Below, in pieces: positions 34,306-48,240 of a stretch of DNA of 64,000 nucleotides. The position numbers and the translations under genes were made by a program. The stretch lies in NCBI GenBank assembly GCA_024803745.1, contig JANJXV010000194.1, positions 1,488,001 through 1,552,000 on the forward strand, given 5' to 3'. Position 1 is the stretch's first letter. Each line of letters starts with the position of its first letter. Under the pieces are notes generated by a model. It was not told the DNA's origin, searched no databases, and saw nothing but the letters and a program-made list of their open reading frames with translations. The DNA is from Megascapheus bottae. Its lineage: Eukaryota; Chordata; Mammalia; Rodentia; Geomyidae.

Positions 34306-34650
34306 TCTATGAAATGGCAGTGGTGGTTTTAAGCTAAGCAAAAATAGAGTAGAAACTGGTAAAATACATATTTGTGTGTAAGCAAAATACAAGACCTATG
34401 CATTAGAACAGGATAGCAACTTAAAAAAAATTTTGTTTTCCATCTCCCTAGGTCCTGTCTCTTAATTTATTCAAGTAAGTAAAATGCTGGGTTTTATAAT
34501 CATTGCTCTGAATATTAGAAAATCATAATATCTCTCATTAACCAACAAAGACCAGGAACTGGGGCTTCCTTCAAATGGCAGAGTTTCAGGCAAGAGAAGA
34601 AAAAATTGAAGTAAGAACTTGAAGTTCTTGATCCAGAACCTGCATAGTAA
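34306..34650. other. Unique spacer sequence, no gene seen
   Basis: AT-rich, non-repetitive to my reading. Short frames only. Confidence 0.4.
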
Positions 34651-34654
34651 CAGA

Positions 34655-34875
34655 GCAGCAGCCTGGTGATGGTGCCTCACACCTATAATCTTAGCTACTC
34701 AGGAGGCTAAGATCTGAGAATCAAAGTTTAAAGCCAGCCAAAGTACCCAGTTAACTGCCAGAAAAACCAGAAGTGGCACTGTGGCTCACAGATTAAAGCA
34801 CTAGCCTTTTGCTGAAGAGCTCAGGGACAGTGCCCAGGCCAAGAGTTCAAGCCCCACAATTGACAAAAATCAAAC
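34655..34875 (+). repeat. Composite SINE
   Basis: GGTGCCTCACACCTATAATC, TAGCTACTCAGGAGGCTAAG, GGCACTGTGGCTCACAGATT, GAGCTCAGGGACAGTGCCCA, GAGTTCAAGCCCCACAATTG. Confidence 0.82.
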
Positions 34876-35279
34876 AAGCAAACAAAACTCACAAAGAAGC
34901 CTGCAGACCACAGTGGTTCTGCTGAGTCTCTTCTCTATGGGGATCAGGAAACATTTCACTTTTTCTGTCTCTTCCCATCTCAACATTCATACTAAAATAA
35001 GACTGTGTTGAAAGTTTCAATTTATAAAAATGTTTTTCATGAAGCACCCTGAAATATTCATCGCTTATATCTCAATTGAAGATAGTTGATTTGGGGCTGC
35101 ATTGGTAGAGTGCTAGCCTTGAGCAGAAAAGGTCAGGGATAGAGCTGAAGCACTCAGTTGAAGACCCAGTGACAACACACCAAAGAAATTATGCACTTTA
35201 TACATATTTTCTAATTTCTTAATGAATTTTTCAGTCTGTATAAATATAGGGTACATTCCTTGTTACTTAAGTAAGATTG

Positions 35280-35625
35280 CTCTTTTTTTTCTTTTTGCCA
35301 GTCCTACGGCTTGGATTCAGGGCCTAGACATTTTCATTGGACTCCCTTGCCCAGGGTGAGTGCTCTGCCTCTTGAGACACAGCGCCACTTCTAGGTTTTT
35401 TTCTGAGTATGCGGTACCGGTGAATAGAACCTAGGTCTTCATGCATTCTAGGTGAGCACTCTACCATTAGGCTACATTCCCAGGCAGTGAGATTCCTCTT
35501 ACAGTCATTGTATGTTCACAGAGTTTGATCTCACACACTGTAGGGCCCTGGTTGGCTTTGACCTGTGATCCTAAGCCCTGAGCATCCTAAGTAGCTGAAA
35601 TTAAGTTGTGAGCCAGCATGATGGC
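35280..35625 (-). repeat. Minus-strand SINEs
   Basis: A dimeric element (35290-35490; GGCTTGGATTCAGGGCCTAG, GTGAGCACTCTACCATTAGG) followed by a 7SL-like left half (35500-35625; TTTGACCTGTGATCCTAAGC). A short right-half fragment on the plus strand is at 35090-35185. Confidence 0.7.
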
Positions 35626-35679
35626 TTCCATTCTTTATTCTACAAAAATATATGTAGTTATCTAAAATATATCTATAGC

Positions 35680-36790
35680 TGAAAAAAATGAATCTCTCCC
35701 AAACAAATCTTCAAAGAAACAACCATCCTATTAAAAGGTGGGCTAAAGACTTAAAAGAGTATTCTCTGAAGAAAAAATTAAAATGGGCTTTAGACACATG
35801 AAGAAATGCTCCATATCTCTAGCAATAACGGAAATGAAAATCAAAACAACTTTGAGATTCCTCCTGACTCCAGTCAGAATGGCCATTATCAAAAAATCTA
35901 ATAAGAGATACTGGTGGGGAAGTGACCAGGGGGATCACACCTACAATGTTGGTGTGAGTGTAAACTCGTTCAACCACTAGGGAAAGCAGTGTGGTGGTTC
36001 CTCAAAAGATTGAACATAGAGCTCCCCTATGATCCAGCAAATCCACTACTTGGCATCTACCCAATTGTCCAGAAAAAAGGACATACTAAAGCCACTACCA
36101 CAATGATGCTCATTGCAGCACTATTTACCATAGCAAAGCTATGAAACCAACCCAGATGCCACTCAGTAGATGACTGAATCAAGAAGATGTGGTACTTATA
36201 CACAATGGAATGCTATGCTGCCATCAGAAGGAATGACATCGCCCCATTTGTAAGGAAATGGAAAGACTTGGAAAAATTCATATTAAGTGAAGCAAGCCAG
36301 ACCCAAAGAAACATAAGCTCAATCGTTTCCCTCATTTGTAATAATTAGTTCACATCTAGGACTCTCCTAGCAGAGGATTACAATAACTCAAAAACCTAGG
36401 TATATAAGGTCATATAGGATGAGACTAAATGAAAGGATCTCTAGGATATGGGAACAAGAGCTATATCTTGTGTCATCGTTGCTCTTAATCTTGTGTGATT
36501 TTTGTCCTTAATCTATTATGTTATTTCTCATCTCTTATTTTGCCCTTTGGTTAATGTCAGATTGTTACTGTATCTGATTTTTTCCCGGGCATATTGTATA
36601 TATGTTTATTTGTTTATGTCAAATAGGAAAGGGAAGGGGGGAAACAAGATGATTGGGAAGGGGAGGGGAGAGGGAACTGGGGACAAAAACATGTGGAGTG
36701 GAGTAAATGTGTGAGAAGTAATGCAGTCCACTACCTGTAAATGTAATCGTAACCCCTCTATACATTACCCTGAAAATAAAAAAGACACTA
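35680..36790 (+). mobile_element. L1 ORF2 C-terminus and 3'UTR in spacer
   Basis: Starts in ORF2 (GFRHMKKCS at 35783), continues through a decayed C-terminus and a G-rich 3'UTR run (36635-36680), and ends at an AATAAAAAAG tail near 36780. 5'-truncated, with multiple stops. Confidence 0.88.
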
Positions 36791-36832
36791 TAAAAATATC
36801 TGTAGAAAATGAGGTTGGATGATGGAAACAAC

Positions 36833-36834
36833 CA

Positions 36835-36884
<50 letters not shown>

Positions 36885-36897
36885 CACACACACACAT
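36833..36897 (+). repeat. (CA)n microsatellite
   Basis: About 30 CA units with two interruptions, between two L1 3' ends. Confidence 0.97.
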
Positions 36898-37450
36898 GGA
36901 ATGATACATAGCCAACCGACAAGATAAAATAATGGCATTCTCGGGGAAGTGGATGAAAAGAAAAAAATCATATTAAGTGAAGTAAGCCAAACTCAAAGCA
37001 ACATAGGCCCAAGAGTCTCACTCATTTGTCCAATTCAGTGGAAACCTTGGGCTCTGCTCCAGAGATTTATAATACAACAAAATCTAGAGACATCGTGACA
37101 AATAGTATGACACTAAATGTAAGGACCTCCAAGATAAAGAAACAAAACTCATATAATGAGTGATTGTTGTCCTTAATGAACTATGTGATCTCTTATCTCT
37201 TTTGCTATCCCTTGGTTATATCATATTGTTACAATATTTCACCTTGTTTTCTGATATATTTCATATGTGCCTAATTGGTTATTTGAAATTGGATAGGGAA
37301 GGGGGGAAATGAACATGAGTGGGGGTCGGGGAAGGGAAATGGGGACCATATCATTACATGGGGTATCAAAGTTTGAGAAGTAATGCACCTTCTATCTGGT
37401 GAATATAATGTAACCCTTCTATAAATTACAATAAAAATAAATACATAAAA
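36895..37450 (+). mobile_element. Second L1 3' end in spacer
   Basis: Begins after the CA tract, with the ORF2 end (ATTAAGTGAAGTAAGCC near 36972), a 3'UTR with a G-rich run at about 37295-37340 and an AATAAAAATAAATACATAAA tail. Same strand as the preceding L1. Confidence 0.82.
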
Positions 37451-37895
37451 AGAAGATCGGCAGAGAGAAAAATAATAATGGCATTTTTGGGGTAGTGGAT
37501 GAAATTAGAGTGAATCCTGTTGAGTGAGGTAAGTCAAGACCAAGGAAAAAAAGGTACATGGTATCTTTAATATATGGATATTAGTTTCAAACAGTAGTAG
37601 AGCGATGATTGAATAGTTGATACCCAAAGTTCTGGACATAATTTTGGAGATATAAACATAACTACATAGACATAAAAATCTAGGATAGACTATACACTCT
37701 ATAGACATGTGTTTTATTATAGATTAATCTGTATCTATGACATAGAAAGACTCAGCTTAATTTTTACTATATTATAAAATCTATGTGCCAGTGATTGTAT
37801 AGCGATTCCCTTCTTGAATACTTGTTGGTTAAATGTGACATTTGAAATATGATGTAAAATTCAATGTTAATAATTTTTTTAAAAAAAAAGAGGCT
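37451..37895 (+). mobile_element. Third, older L1 3' end in spacer
   Basis: Weak match to the same ORF2-end pattern (GTAGTGGATGAAATTAGAGT, then TGAGTGAGGTAAGTCAAGAC) followed by an AT-rich tail and an A-run at 37878-37889. More diverged than its two neighbours. Confidence 0.55.
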
Positions 37896-38265
37896 AGAGG
37901 TAAATACCACTAATGTACTTGCTCTAAGTGGTACAGAAATTTTCTTAATGAATCAAGGGGTTTTATTAGAACTTTATGCAATTATTTTAGTTCTGAGTGT
38001 TCTACACTCAATGATACTTCTGGAAAGATGATATAGCTGACTGTGTAGATGGTATGAAGACATACTGGCCTAAACGTAGAATGAAGCATTGGTAATTGGC
38101 TGTTAGCTGTCCAAATTCTACTGGAATATGTGGAATGAATTTATTAAGCACAATGCAGGCTCTTAGTCAGATCAGGATCAAGATTATGTGGTTCCATCAG
38201 ATGAATGAGGAGAGATCAGAAAAATCTACTAAGATATCCAGATATACTTTTGAAACTAAGGTATC
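37896..38265. other. Unique spacer sequence, no gene seen
   Basis: No repeat, splice structure or conserved frame recognised. Confidence 0.4.
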
Positions 38266-38730
38266 TGGACTCCTTTTTTTTCTTTCTTGGTGGGGAGCTT
38301 GAACTTTGGACCTGGGCAAGGTCTCTTAGTTCTTTTTCCTCAAGGCTAATGCTGTACCAGTTTAGCCACAACTCCACTTAGTTTTTGGGTGGATAAGTGG
38401 AGAGAAGAATCTTACAGTTTTTTGTTTTCGTTTTTTTGCTTGCAAAGGCTTTGAATCACCTTCTCCCTGGCTAGTAGAATGACAATTATGACCCTCCAGC
38501 GCCTGGCTAGTGATTTTTTGAAAATTGGACTTTCTTCCAAATCACGTAACTGGTTCCTAGCAAAGTTTTGAAGCCTGACTTAAATGTGACAGATTTTTGT
38601 CACTTGGAGATACTCTGTGCTGAACGTTAGAAATCTACCAGCTGAGTCACAGTGGCACTTCCAGATTTTGTTTATGTGGTGCTGAGGAATGGAATCCAGG
38701 GTTTCATTCAGGCTAGGCAAGCTTCATTTT
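38266..38730 (-). repeat. Decayed minus-strand SINEs
   Basis: A composite element (38270-38510; GGAGCTTGAACTTTGGACCT, CTCAAGGCTAATGCTGTACC) and the 5' half of a dimeric one (38630-38730; GCTGAGTCACAGTGGCACTT). Confidence 0.65.
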
Positions 38731-38884
38731 CAGCCCAAGGTTTTATGTTTTGTTTTTTCAGTGTTGTTGCTTCTAAGGTACTGTATGATGTTCTTTCATT
38801 TTCTTTGCTTTTTACCTCTTTTCTTCTTTTTCCCTTTAGTTTTATTCTCTGTAGTCACTGTGTTGAATTCGGGTACCCTGTGTC

Positions 38885-39165
38885 TTGTACATAGGTTTAG
38901 GTGATTTGGGGAATGGAGAGGGTATAATAAAATGGTAAAAAAAAAAAAACCAAAGGAAAAAGGGTGAACCAATTGAACAGTGATACTTGGAAGACACTAA
39001 ACGGAAATGAACTGAACAATCTGGGTGGAGAGGGGGCTGAGGGTAGGAAAACAGAGAAAAAGGAGGGAGGGGATAACAATTTTCTTAAGAAATGTGTTCA
39101 TTACTTATGTAACCGTATGCCAACTATATATTGACTTAACAAAAAATTAACTTAAAAAATAATTT
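38885..39165 (+). repeat. Possible retroelement 3' tail (A-rich, G-rich)
   Basis: Contains GAAATGTGTTCATTACTTATG and an A-rich end. It resembles 32450-32580 and 63665-63800 (GAAATGTACTCATTACATATG), so it is a repeated 3'-tail motif of an element I cannot name. Confidence 0.4.
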
Positions 39166-39525
39166 AGCCGGGTATGGTTGCTCACACTTGTAAATGTAGC
39201 TACTCAAGAGGCTGGGATCCAAGGATAGCAGTTCAAAGTCAGCCTGGGCACTGAAGTCCATGTGACTCTTATCTCCAATTAACCACCAGAAACCCAGAAG
39301 TGGCCCTATGGCTCAAGGGATAGGGCAGTAGTCTTGAGCTGAAAAGCTCAGTGACAAGACCCATGTGCAGAATTGCAGTCCCTTGACTTGAATAATGAAT
39401 GATACTAGCCAGGCTCTGTGCGCTCACACTTGGAATCCTATCTACAGAGAATCTGGTTTGAATCCAGCCCAAACAAATTGCATGATATTCTTATTTACAG
39501 TTCATTACCAAAATCTGGAGGTGGA
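39165..39525 (+). repeat. Two composite SINEs at the arm 2 boundary
   Basis: The first (39168-39395) is complete: GGGTATGGTTGCTCACACTT, ATCTCCAATTAACCACCAGA, AAGCTCAGTGACAAGACCC. The second (39405-39525; GCCAGGCTCTGTGCGCTCAC) is cut exactly where arm 2 begins, marking the rearrangement edge. Confidence 0.8.
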
Positions 39526-40205
39526 GCATACTAAACCCACTAGCACAACAATGTTCATTGCAGCACTATTCACCATAGCAAAGATATGGAACCAACCCAG
39601 ATTTCCCTCAGTAGATGAGTGGATCAACAAGTTGTGGTATTTGTACACAAAGGAATTTTTGCTGCTGTCAGAAAGAATGACATCGCCCCATTTGTTAGGA
39701 AATGGAAATACTTAGAACAAATCATATTAAGTGAAGTAAGCCAGACTCAAAGGAACTTAGGCTCAATGGTTTCCCTCATTCGTCATAATCAGTAGAAACC
39801 TTGGGCTCTACTAGCAGAGATTTGCAATAGAGCAAAAGACCATATATAAGGCCATATAATGTGAAGCTAATTGAAAGGACCTCCAGGATATTGAAACAAA
39901 AGCCACATAATGAATGATTGTTGTCCTTCATGTACTATGTTTTCTCTCATCTACATTGCTGTCCCTTGGTTCTCCCATATTGGTATAGTATCTCACTTTG
40001 TTATCTGATATATTGAATTTATTTGTATTTGGATATTTGAAATTTGATAGGGAAGGGGGAAAACCAAGACGGGTGGGGGGTGTGGGGTTGGAGGGAAAAG
40101 GGTAACAAGACATGTGAAAGGGTATCAATGTATGTGAATTAATGCACTTTCTATCTGGCAAAAATCATGTAACCATTTTACTAATTACAATAAAAAAATT
40201 AAAAA
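39526..40205 (+). mobile_element. L1 ORF2 end and 3'UTR (arm 2 inner edge)
   Basis: Mirror of 23420-22743. It contains MFIAALFTIAKIWNQP, a decayed ORF2 C-terminus, the G-rich 3'UTR run near 40070 and the A-rich tail at 40190-40207. It is cut on the left by the SINE ending at 39525. Confidence 0.88.
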
Positions 40206-41577
40206 AAAGAATGTTGTGGTGTGTGGGGAGGATGATGGGGTCAAATACATTTCTTCTTAGAAATATACCTCATCTGCTTACCCTGGATTTTCCTGGCCTT
40301 CTTCTTAGAGAAAGGCCTGTTATACTGGATTTGTGGCTTGGCAATGATCTAGCATGTACATCTTCGAGTAAGACATCCACAACTTCCATGCCTGAGACTC
40401 GAGTTTCCTGACCTTTGGCAACAGCACAGCAACATCTTTCTTCCTCCTGAGCCACAGGCCAAGTGAGCTTAGGCTTGAGTTGGTTGTTAGTTACAGTGGC
40501 TTGGTTATCAGGGTTCCATATTCTGTTTCATTGTGAGGGAGGCAGGGTCACCTTTCAGGGCCCAATGACCAAAGATCCTTGCTCACAGAAGACCTCACCA
40601 AAGACATACTGGAGGCTGAATCTCTCCTCCAATCTCACAATATACATGTGGATGTAGTAAACACCACACCTTATTTGCCCAATCCCAATGTCTTCCACTA
40701 GGCCCAACTACCAGTCTGGTCTCAGGCTCAAGGAGCATTTCTTAGGTAAGATCCAAACTTAAGGATCGATATTGCCCTCATCCTTTACAAAACATTTGCT
40801 TCACAGTGTCTTCTCTGCCTGCATTTTGCCCCTTGTCGAAATTTTTTTTGTTTTTGCTAGTCTTGGGGCTTCACCTCAGAGTGTGAACATTGTTCTTGGG
40901 CTTTCTTTAGGCTTTAGCTGTCCCACCGAGACACAGCACCACTTGCAGCATTTTCTATGTATGTGTTAATGAGGAATCAAACCTGAGGCTTTTGGCGTGG
41001 TAGCCAAGGACTCTACCACTAGGTCAAACACACAGGGCATCTTGCACATATTTTTCATGTCAATCTACTAGGATATTATTAGGTTTCTGTATCCTAATCA
41101 CTTTTTTCCTGATGATTAGCTTTGCTGTCATGTGTAAAAATGCAAGAGAGAAAAACACAGAAGAATTAGTAAAATTTAAAAAAAAGCATTACACACATAG
41201 ATAAGTGTTCATTCTTTGTAGGAGAAAGGATATTTGGATATGATAATGATGACTATATAATTTCTATGTCTGGCTTGAGAGTTTGGCATAGTGTTAGAGT
41301 GCTTGCATAGCATCCATGAAGATCTAGGTTTGATTGCTCAGTTTCACATAGATAGAAAATCTAGATGTGGCACCGTGGCTCAAGTGGCAGAGGGCTAGAT
41401 TGAGAAAACCCGAAGACAGTGCTCAGGCCCTGAATTCAAGCCCCAAGACTGGCAGAAAGATAAAAGAAAATAAAAATGCTTCCTACAAGCTAATTCACTC
41501 ACAGCATTTGCTTCTGAAATTTTTCCTTCTGCATCTTGTGAAATACCCCTTTCCCTCAACGTAGACAAGAAAACAGA
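40206..41577 (-). repeat. Short diverged copy of the RalGDS-like unit (arm 2)
   Basis: Inverted partner of 21381-22742, with the same L1 neighbours. The candidate exon frame is 40455-40270 and remains open. This is the fifth occurrence of part of the unit in the window. Confidence 0.85.
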
Positions 41578-43727
41578 TCCATCCCATGGTCCACTGTGAG
41601 GCCACTGGTTGGGCTAAGAACTAGTCGTGCAGCAACACATAAATTTTATTTTAATACTTTCCAAACTTTGTACTCAAATATGCTACCTACTTACCAACTT
41701 AGGGCAGTTATCATTATGCTATACCCTTTCTTCATGACTACAATATTCTTACACTCCTACGTTAATCCTCTTGTACCTCCCCTGACCTCTCTCATTCTTT
41801 TTTTCTATCTCTGGACCTCTTCTCGTCTTTCAACCCTTATACTGCACGGATCTACACTTGATGGCTGTTGAGCAATATTGTATATGTAGGTGGTTAATTA
41901 TTCTCTAGGCTCAGAGGGACTTAAAGACAATAGAGATTGGATTGAGAGGCTTATTGTTTTGGGTATAAATCACTTATCAGTGGTTGTATTAGACTGGTCT
42001 GTAAGTGCACAAAAAGAAAGAGTGATAATACCAATCAAAACTTGTGAACATCTAGTGTCTGCTAGCTACAGAGGTCTAGGTTGGTTATATCTGAAAAACT
42101 ATAATCGTATTTAGTAGTAATCTTGCTCCCATTTTCAAATTGGCAGAACAAGAAACTCAAGAAAAATGTCAAATCAAGAAACAACATCCCCTACCCAATG
42201 TAAACAGACAGTGGAACAGTCACTGGCACATCTAGAGGAGAGTCTTCCAAGTGCTACACAAATGCAATTGATAAACATCATTAATGAAAAATGTGAAAAT
42301 ATAAAGAAAGAGATAATGGAGGAACCCATAGCTGAACAAGAGGAAAGCATAAACAAGGTGATAAGTGAAAAAGAAGAAGCCATAAAGGAGGCCAAAATAA
42401 AGGTTTTTCAAAGAAAGATGGATGAATTCATAGAATCCACAAATAAAAACGTGACCAATCTCTAGCAAATGTCCAAAGAAAATAAAGCTACTGAGCTAAC
42501 CACTCAAAAGGAAATCAAGGAGATAAAGAAATCCATACATGATCTAAAACAAGAGATGCAAGTCATCAAAAGTGAGCAATTAGAAGCAAGGGATATGAAA
42601 AATAAAGTCGATAGTTTTGATAGCAGGTTAGACAATGCAGAGGAGAGAATTTCCGGGGCTGAAGATAATTTAGGTATTATAGAGAAAAAAACAGAAAATG
42701 AGTCAACCCAAATCTAGGAAATATGAGAGAGCACTTCAGGAGGTCCAAGATACAATTAGGAAGCCTAATTTAAGGCTAGTTGGTATTGAGGAGGGCGTGG
42801 AGAAAGAGGTCAATTGTATTGGAAATATACTTCAGGGAATCATCTCAGAGAATTTCCCAAATATCCAGAAGGGCAGGCCCATCCAGATACGAGAAGCTTT
42901 TAGAACCCCAAACAGACCTGACCAGAAAACAACATCCCACCGCCACATTGTGATCCGAACTGGATCAATAGAAACGAAAGGAAAGATCCTAAAGGCAGCG
43001 ACGGAAAAGGGATCAGTAACCTATAAAGGCAAACCAATCAGAATAACCCCAGATTTCTCAGCAGAGACCATGCAAGCACGAAGTGACTGGAAGCATATAT
43101 GTCATGCCCTTAAATCAAATAACTACCAATCAATAATACCAGCTAAGCTCTCATTCATAACTGAGGGAACAATAAAAACATTCCATTCCAGGGAAAAGCT
43201 GCAACAATATATCGAAACAAAACCAACACTACAGAGAATTCTCAAAGATGCTCTATACATAGAAAACCAAAATAAATGCAATATAGGGAAAGAAATGGCA
43301 CCTAAACAGCATACCATCTAAGGACCACAAGAACTGCCAAGACACAGGCACTACTAAAAGCTTTTTAAAATGGTAGGAACTAATAAATATCTCTCAATCC
43401 TAACTCTCAATATCAATGGACTTAACTCTCCAATTAAACGGCATAGGCTGTCTAGTTGGATCAAAAAGCAAGAGCCATCGTTCTGCTGTCTTCAAGAGAC
43501 ACATCTTACCCAAAAACAATCATCTTTTGAAAGTGAGAGGTTGGAATAAACTCTATCAAGCTAACTACCCCCATAAAGAGGCTGGAGTTGCCATCCTCAT
43601 ATCAGATACAATAGACTTCAAACTAAAATTAGTAAGAAAAGACAAAGAAGGTTACTATATACCACTAACGGGATCTTTCCTCCAGGAAGACATAACGATC
43701 CTAAATATTTACACACCCTTTTGAAGA
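41578..43727 (+). mobile_element. L1 with complete-looking 5' end, cut inside ORF2 (arm 2)
   Basis: Mirror of 19230-21380: 5' end at 41578, ORF1 42166-43321, ORF2 start at 43370 with LNINGLN and CLQETHL, ending after NIYTP at about 43724. The break is at the same base as in arm 1, so it predates the duplication. Confidence 0.85.
42166..43321 (+). pseudogene. L1 ORF1 with one stop and one frameshift (arm 2)
   Basis: Almost full-length ORF1 in three pieces: 42166-42465 (ends at TAG), 42469-42717 in the same frame, and 42698-43321 after a frameshift near 42700. Coiled coil, RRM-like middle part and C-terminal domain are all recognisable. The lesions differ from those in arm 1, so the two copies decayed separately after duplication. 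Confidence 0.88.
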
Positions 43728-43734
43728 TTCTCAA

Positions 43735-44160
43735 AAGATTGAAGATTCTGCCAGTGTAAGTTAGATTCCGGCATTGATATTAAATAATGCAATGAGTAGG
43801 GATTTATATTTGAAATATCACTGTTGACAAAAGCTAACACACATTTGCTTAGTAATTGCTTTTGATTTTCCAAGAAGTTCAGTACAAGCTAACATGTGTG
43901 GCATATATCGACTGGGAGAAATGATTCAGAATATGTGACTCATTTGAACAGGAGTCAGTGAAAGATACAGAAGCAGGATACCCATATTGTGATAATTTGT
44001 ATCTTTTTCATATTTTGTGTTTGTTATTAATTCCATTTGTAGTGTAAATTTCTAGGTAAAAACTTTTAAAATATTTCCAAACAATTTATTTCAACAGCAA
44101 AAAAACCATTTATATGCCTGATAAAATTCACAGAATCCAAATTTTTCCACATTATTTTTT
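43735..44160. other. Arm sequence between L1 and SINEs, no gene seen
   Basis: AT-rich. It contains a short direct repeat (GAAGATTCTCAAAAGATTGAAGATTCTG split by 9 bp) at the L1 break. Mirror 18790-19225. Confidence 0.45.
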
Positions 44161-44716
44161 GTTTTTTGTTTTTTTTTGGTGGGTCATAGATCTTGAACTC
44201 AGCCTGGGCACTATCCCTGAGCTCTTCAGCTCCAGGCTACCACCTTACCCTGGAGCCAAGCCCCACTTCCAATTTTCTAAAAGTAAATTGGAGATAAGAG
44301 TCTCAGGTCTTTTTGTGCCAGGATGGCTTTAAACCTTGATCCTCAGATCTCAGCCTCCTGGGTAGCTAGGATTATAGAAGTGAGCCACCACCCCATCATG
44401 CTCAGCTTTCTGGTTTTTTTTTAAACAAGCCCTTTGGCTGGAACTCGTTCTGAGCACTGTCCTTCAGCTTTCCTCAAGCCTAGTGATCTTCTACTTGAGC
44501 CACAGCACTACTTCTGGTTTTCTCTGTGTATGTGGTACTGCGGAATTGAACCTTCGCCTTCATACAAGCAATGTACAACTATGCCAAACTCCCAGCCCCT
44601 CCACATTAGTTTTTATGATAGATCTTTCCATGCATCCAGGTTGGCTAGAAATCCTTCCCAAGATCAGGGAGTATAGGTGTGTCCCATCCTGTGTGGCTAC
44701 ATAACCATTGTTTAGG

Positions 44717-45215
44717 GTACAGTTCTCTCTTCATTCTACCCATCTAGAGCAATTTTCATCTTCCATGTATAATCATTAAACATTCAGCTCCTGTTCCTCT
44801 CTACTCCATTCTCTGGAACCATCCTGCTTTTTGGCTCTAAGGGTTTGTTGATCCTTGGAAGCTCTGGAAGGAAAAACATACCCTAGCTCTTCCTTTATGA
44901 CTGCTGTATTTTTAGTTTACTGTAATCAAGATTCATCTATAAAATATAGTAAAATGTTCTTCCTTTTCATGCATTGTTTTGCATATTTCTACTTTTTAAT
45001 TATTATTAATAGTTGTGAATGGATTCTCCACATATTTGTTCTAGTCTCTGCTTTCTCTTCCGTTAGGTACAAATCTAGAAATAGAAGTGTTGGACCATAT
45101 TTCTATGTAATTCTATATTTAGTACTTTTTTAGCACTCTCCACGCAATTTTTGATTGTTTTATATTCCTTGCAGAACTATTCCAAAGTTCTACTTCTTCT
45201 CACTACCTTCCCAGT
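44717..45215 (-). mobile_element. Old L1 3' end (arm 2)
   Basis: Mirror of 17740-18240, equally decayed. Assignment by eye. Confidence 0.45.
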
Positions 45216-45229
45216 AACAGTTAGACTTT

Positions 45230-46707
<1,478 letters not shown>

Positions 46708-47384
46708 TAAATGAAAGATTCCAGGCCCTGAGAATTATCATTACTTTCTAAAGAAAACCTAAGGTAATTTTGTACTCATTCTTAAGGATACCTTCCGGAT
46801 ACTTTGACAACAGTTCTAAATTATGTTTCCTCTAATGGAGACGACATTCCAAACTTACACAGTAATTGTAAGTGGATAAACCATCCAGAATAGAATATAT
46901 ATCATTATTGGAAATAGGATCTACAAATCACTAAACAGTGAGTTTATAATGGAAACCTGGCACTAGGTGCAATGTTTCATGCCTGTAATCTTAAAATATT
47001 CAGGAGGAAGAAATCTAAGAATTCTAATTTGAAGCCAGCAATGGCATAAAAATTGCCATGAAACTCTATAACTCCAAGTAACCCCTCAAAAATGTTAGTG
47101 GAGTGTCAAGAGTTTGACTTTGTGGTTGAGTGCTTGCCTAGCATGCATGAAGACCTATGCATGTAAGTGGAGCTGGGACTCAAACTGGTATTTTTCTAGC
47201 CTTGAGCAAGACAGCTAAGTTTATGCCATACAAAATGAATCCAGAGCTGGGGAAAAGTCAACCATGGAGCCAGTGAGAAATGAGAAAAAAGATTTAATAG
47301 GTAACTTGTGAGTAGGATGTCTGCGAACTTAAAGAAATGATGACACAGCATAAGCAATAATTCTCTACTGTTTCTAATTTACAG

Positions 47385-47474
47385 GGCCCTGTGTTCCCAA
47401 ACCTGTATTAATTGGCAAGCTAGACCACTGTGCAGAACTCTGGATAGGAAATTCCTCTGACAAGAATATCACAG
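47385..47474 (+). CDS. KRAB-B-like exon (arm 2)
   Basis: 90 bp, acceptor TTTCTAATTTACAG, donor GTGAGTG (stronger than the arm 1 GTCAGTG). It encodes GPCVPKPVLIGKLDHCAELW in phase with both neighbours. The IGKLD reading departs from the KRAB-B pattern that arm 1 retains. Confidence 0.8.
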
Positions 47475-48099
47475 GTGAGTGAATTCATCTTCATATTGAT
47501 GTTGGAGCCTGAGCCCCATTGGTAAGTTCATGTTGTGATGTACTGAGCAATAATATTCTTAGTTACCCTAAATCCTGTGTGGAACCTATGGAATTCTTTG
47601 TGAATGAATCAAGAATCATTTCATTTTCCCAATCCTATGCTTGGTCCTTGGGTTTTCTCAAGGCTAGCTCTCTACTTCTTGAGTCATAGCACCACTTCTG
47701 GCTTTTTCTTTGTATGTAGTACCAAGGAACTGAACCAGGTCTTTGTGCATGCTAGCCCAAACCCCCGGCACCAAGAATCATAGGGTGATATGATGAATTC
47801 TATGTGGCAGTAGAGTTAAAGTTAGATTTCTCTGTAGAAATCACTGTGAAACAAAATAAAATGAGAAAGCCATGAGCCCGTGGCTCATGCCTGTAATCCT
47901 AGCTACTTAGGAGGCTGAGATCTGAGGATCAAGGTTCAAAGACTGACCTATCACAAAAACACCTTACACTCTTCTCTCCAATGAACCAATAGAAAATGGG
48001 AAGTGGGGTTGAGTCTAAAGACATAGGGCAGTAGCCTTGAGTTGAAGAGCTCAGGAAGAACAGCCAGGTATAGAATTCAAGTCCCATGACTGCAAAACA

Positions 48100-48114
48100 A
48101 GAAAGAAAGGAAAA

Positions 48115-48162
<48 letters not shown>

Positions 48163-48192
48163 AGAAAGAGGGAAGAAAGAGGGTAGGAAGGA

Positions 48193-48236
<44 letters not shown>

Positions 48237-48240
48237 ATGA
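48100..48240 (+). repeat. (GAAA)n microsatellite, arm 2
   Basis: Two GAAA tracts split by GAAGAAAGAGGGAAGAAAGA and GTAGGAAGG. About twice the length of the arm 1 partner. Confidence 0.97.

Larger units (their letters stand above)
23421..39525. other. Spacer between the inverted arms
   Basis: This sequence does not continue the arm-to-arm symmetry. Its left part is the rest of an L1 ORF2 fragment and a piece of L1 5'UTR (to 24366). A third copy of the outer-arm RalGDS-like unit follows, in plus orientation, to at least 32780. After that come about 6.7 kb of SINEs, simple repeats and L1 3' ends. The geometric centre of the palindrome (about 31478) falls within the third unit copy and is not a special site. 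Confidence 0.85.
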
